Source: Planctomycetota bacterium
GTDB lineage: Bacteria > Planctomycetota > Planctomycetia > Pirellulales > Thermoguttaceae
Length of the DNA stretch: 5,120 bases
Direction of reading: 5' to 3'
Assembly (NCBI GenBank): GCA_025356915.1
Contig: JANXQG010000511.1
Coordinates: forward strand, 1 to 5,120
The notes below the pieces were generated by a model that was given only the letters and a program-made list of their open reading frames with translations, made no database searches and was not told where the DNA came from. Position numbers and translations under genes: made by a program. Position 1 is the stretch's first letter; each line of letters starts with the position of its first letter. Positions 4,677 through 5,120 of the stretch are shown here, one piece after another.

Positions 4677-5120
4677 ATGAGAAAGCTACCTTCGTATCAC
4701 GTAATAATCGATCCGGACGGGGTTTCCGATATCTCCGAAAAGGACTATGAAGACCTTGTGGAGTTGGATCTGGGAAAAATTTATAGTGCGACGACGGGAA
4801 GAGCCGTCTTTACCATCATCGCCAGGTACGGGTCGGTCCTAATAAAGCCCTATAGGGGCTCAGAGCGATGCCAGGGTGGGAGTATAGGCGGATATGGCAG
4901 CATTCAAATCGTGGAGTACGCGCCACAGCAATATGCGAAGGGGCCGACCTCTTGCAGCGCAAAAATGGGGTGGAACGCCGATGAGAATTTGTGTCACGAG
5001 ATCTTCCATGCAGCGCGGCGACTTGGCGGCGACCCGGGCCATTTTGATTCGCTGGACGGTTACATGGAAAGCTGGAAGGATGAGGAGGAGTTCTTTGCGA
5101 TTCTTGTTGCAAATATCTAT
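4677..5120 (+). CDS. Putative zinc metallopeptidase (HExxH), 3' end beyond window
   Basis: The first 148 residues are visible and the frame is still open at the window edge. HEIFHAARRLGG at 107-118 is an HExxH zinc-binding and catalytic motif: His107 and His111 would bind zinc and Glu108 would be the general base. About 25 residues later comes DEEEFFAILVANIY (135-148), where one of Glu136-138 could be the third metal ligand, as in gluzincins. The spacing and the EEFFAILVxNIY wording resemble uncharacterised bacterial proteins I recall, some of effector or toxin type; this is unverified. The N-terminal 100 residues look like a beta-rich domain (GRAVFTIIARYGSVLIKPYR; IGGYGSIQIVEY). No signal peptide or membrane segment is seen, so the product is cytosolic or leaves by a non-Sec route. 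Hand-counted GC is about 52%, and ATA, AGA and AGG codons are frequent, unlike the ruv genes, which suggests transfer. Substrate unknown. Confidence 0.72.
   Translation, partial: MRKLPSYHVIIDPDGVSDISEKDYEDLVELDLGKIYSATTGRAVFTIIARYGSVLIKPYRGSERCQGGSIGGYGSIQIVEYAPQQYAKGPTSCSAKMGWNADENLCHEIFHAARRLGGDPGHFDSLDGYMESWKDEEEFFAILVANIY

Noticed and set aside
4816..5112. Minus-strand 98-codon open frame
   Set aside because: It is antisense to the metallopeptidase gene, whose HExxH motif and Shine-Dalgarno are better supported.
1..5120. tRNA, rRNA, CRISPR array or insertion sequence
   Set aside because: I saw no cloverleaf-like arms, regularly spaced repeats, transposase motifs or terminal inverted repeats.

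Overview
The window looks like a GC-rich chromosomal segment from a planctomycete, probably near Pirellulales. Three things suggest this: the lineage-flavoured cysS and ruvA/ruvB sequences, a PEP-CTERM sorting tail joined to an autotransporter-type beta-strand repeat, and a helicase-associated (HA) repeat fragment. The assignment comes from recalled family knowledge, not from a search.

Positions 1-3701 (+) hold a tight housekeeping block. It starts with the 3' part of cysS (cysteinyl-tRNA synthetase), followed by ruvC, ruvA and ruvB. cysS and ruvC overlap by 16 bases. ruvC and ruvA are separated by 68 bases of repeat-like filler. ruvA and ruvB are 16 bases apart. The three ruv genes encode the complete Holliday-junction machinery: RuvA binds the junction, RuvB is the AAA+ branch-migration motor, and RuvC is the resolvase. 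All catalytic motifs I could check are present. Details worth a look are a long insertion before the KMSKS signature of CysRS, a lengthened acidic-pin loop in RuvA, and a RuvB C-terminus ending in a clamp-binding-like QQKLF.

Positions 3702-4496 form a gene graveyard on the minus strand. From right to left it contains a small two-helix membrane ORF without a convincing start, the C-terminal end of a beta-strand-repeat/PEP-CTERM surface protein broken by an in-frame TAG, and a single HA repeat whose conserved Trp has become TAG. Neither of the two broken reading frames appears as a long ORF. They become visible only when the translation is read through the stop codons.

Positions 4497-4676 are AT-rich and intergenic, with two perfect short inverted repeats, a TTGACA box and a good Shine-Dalgarno sequence. 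From 4677 to the window end (+) runs the first 148 codons of an uncharacterised putative zinc metallopeptidase (HEIFH motif). Its base and codon use are less GC-rich than in the ruv genes, so the right-hand third of the window looks like accessory DNA beside a conserved operon.
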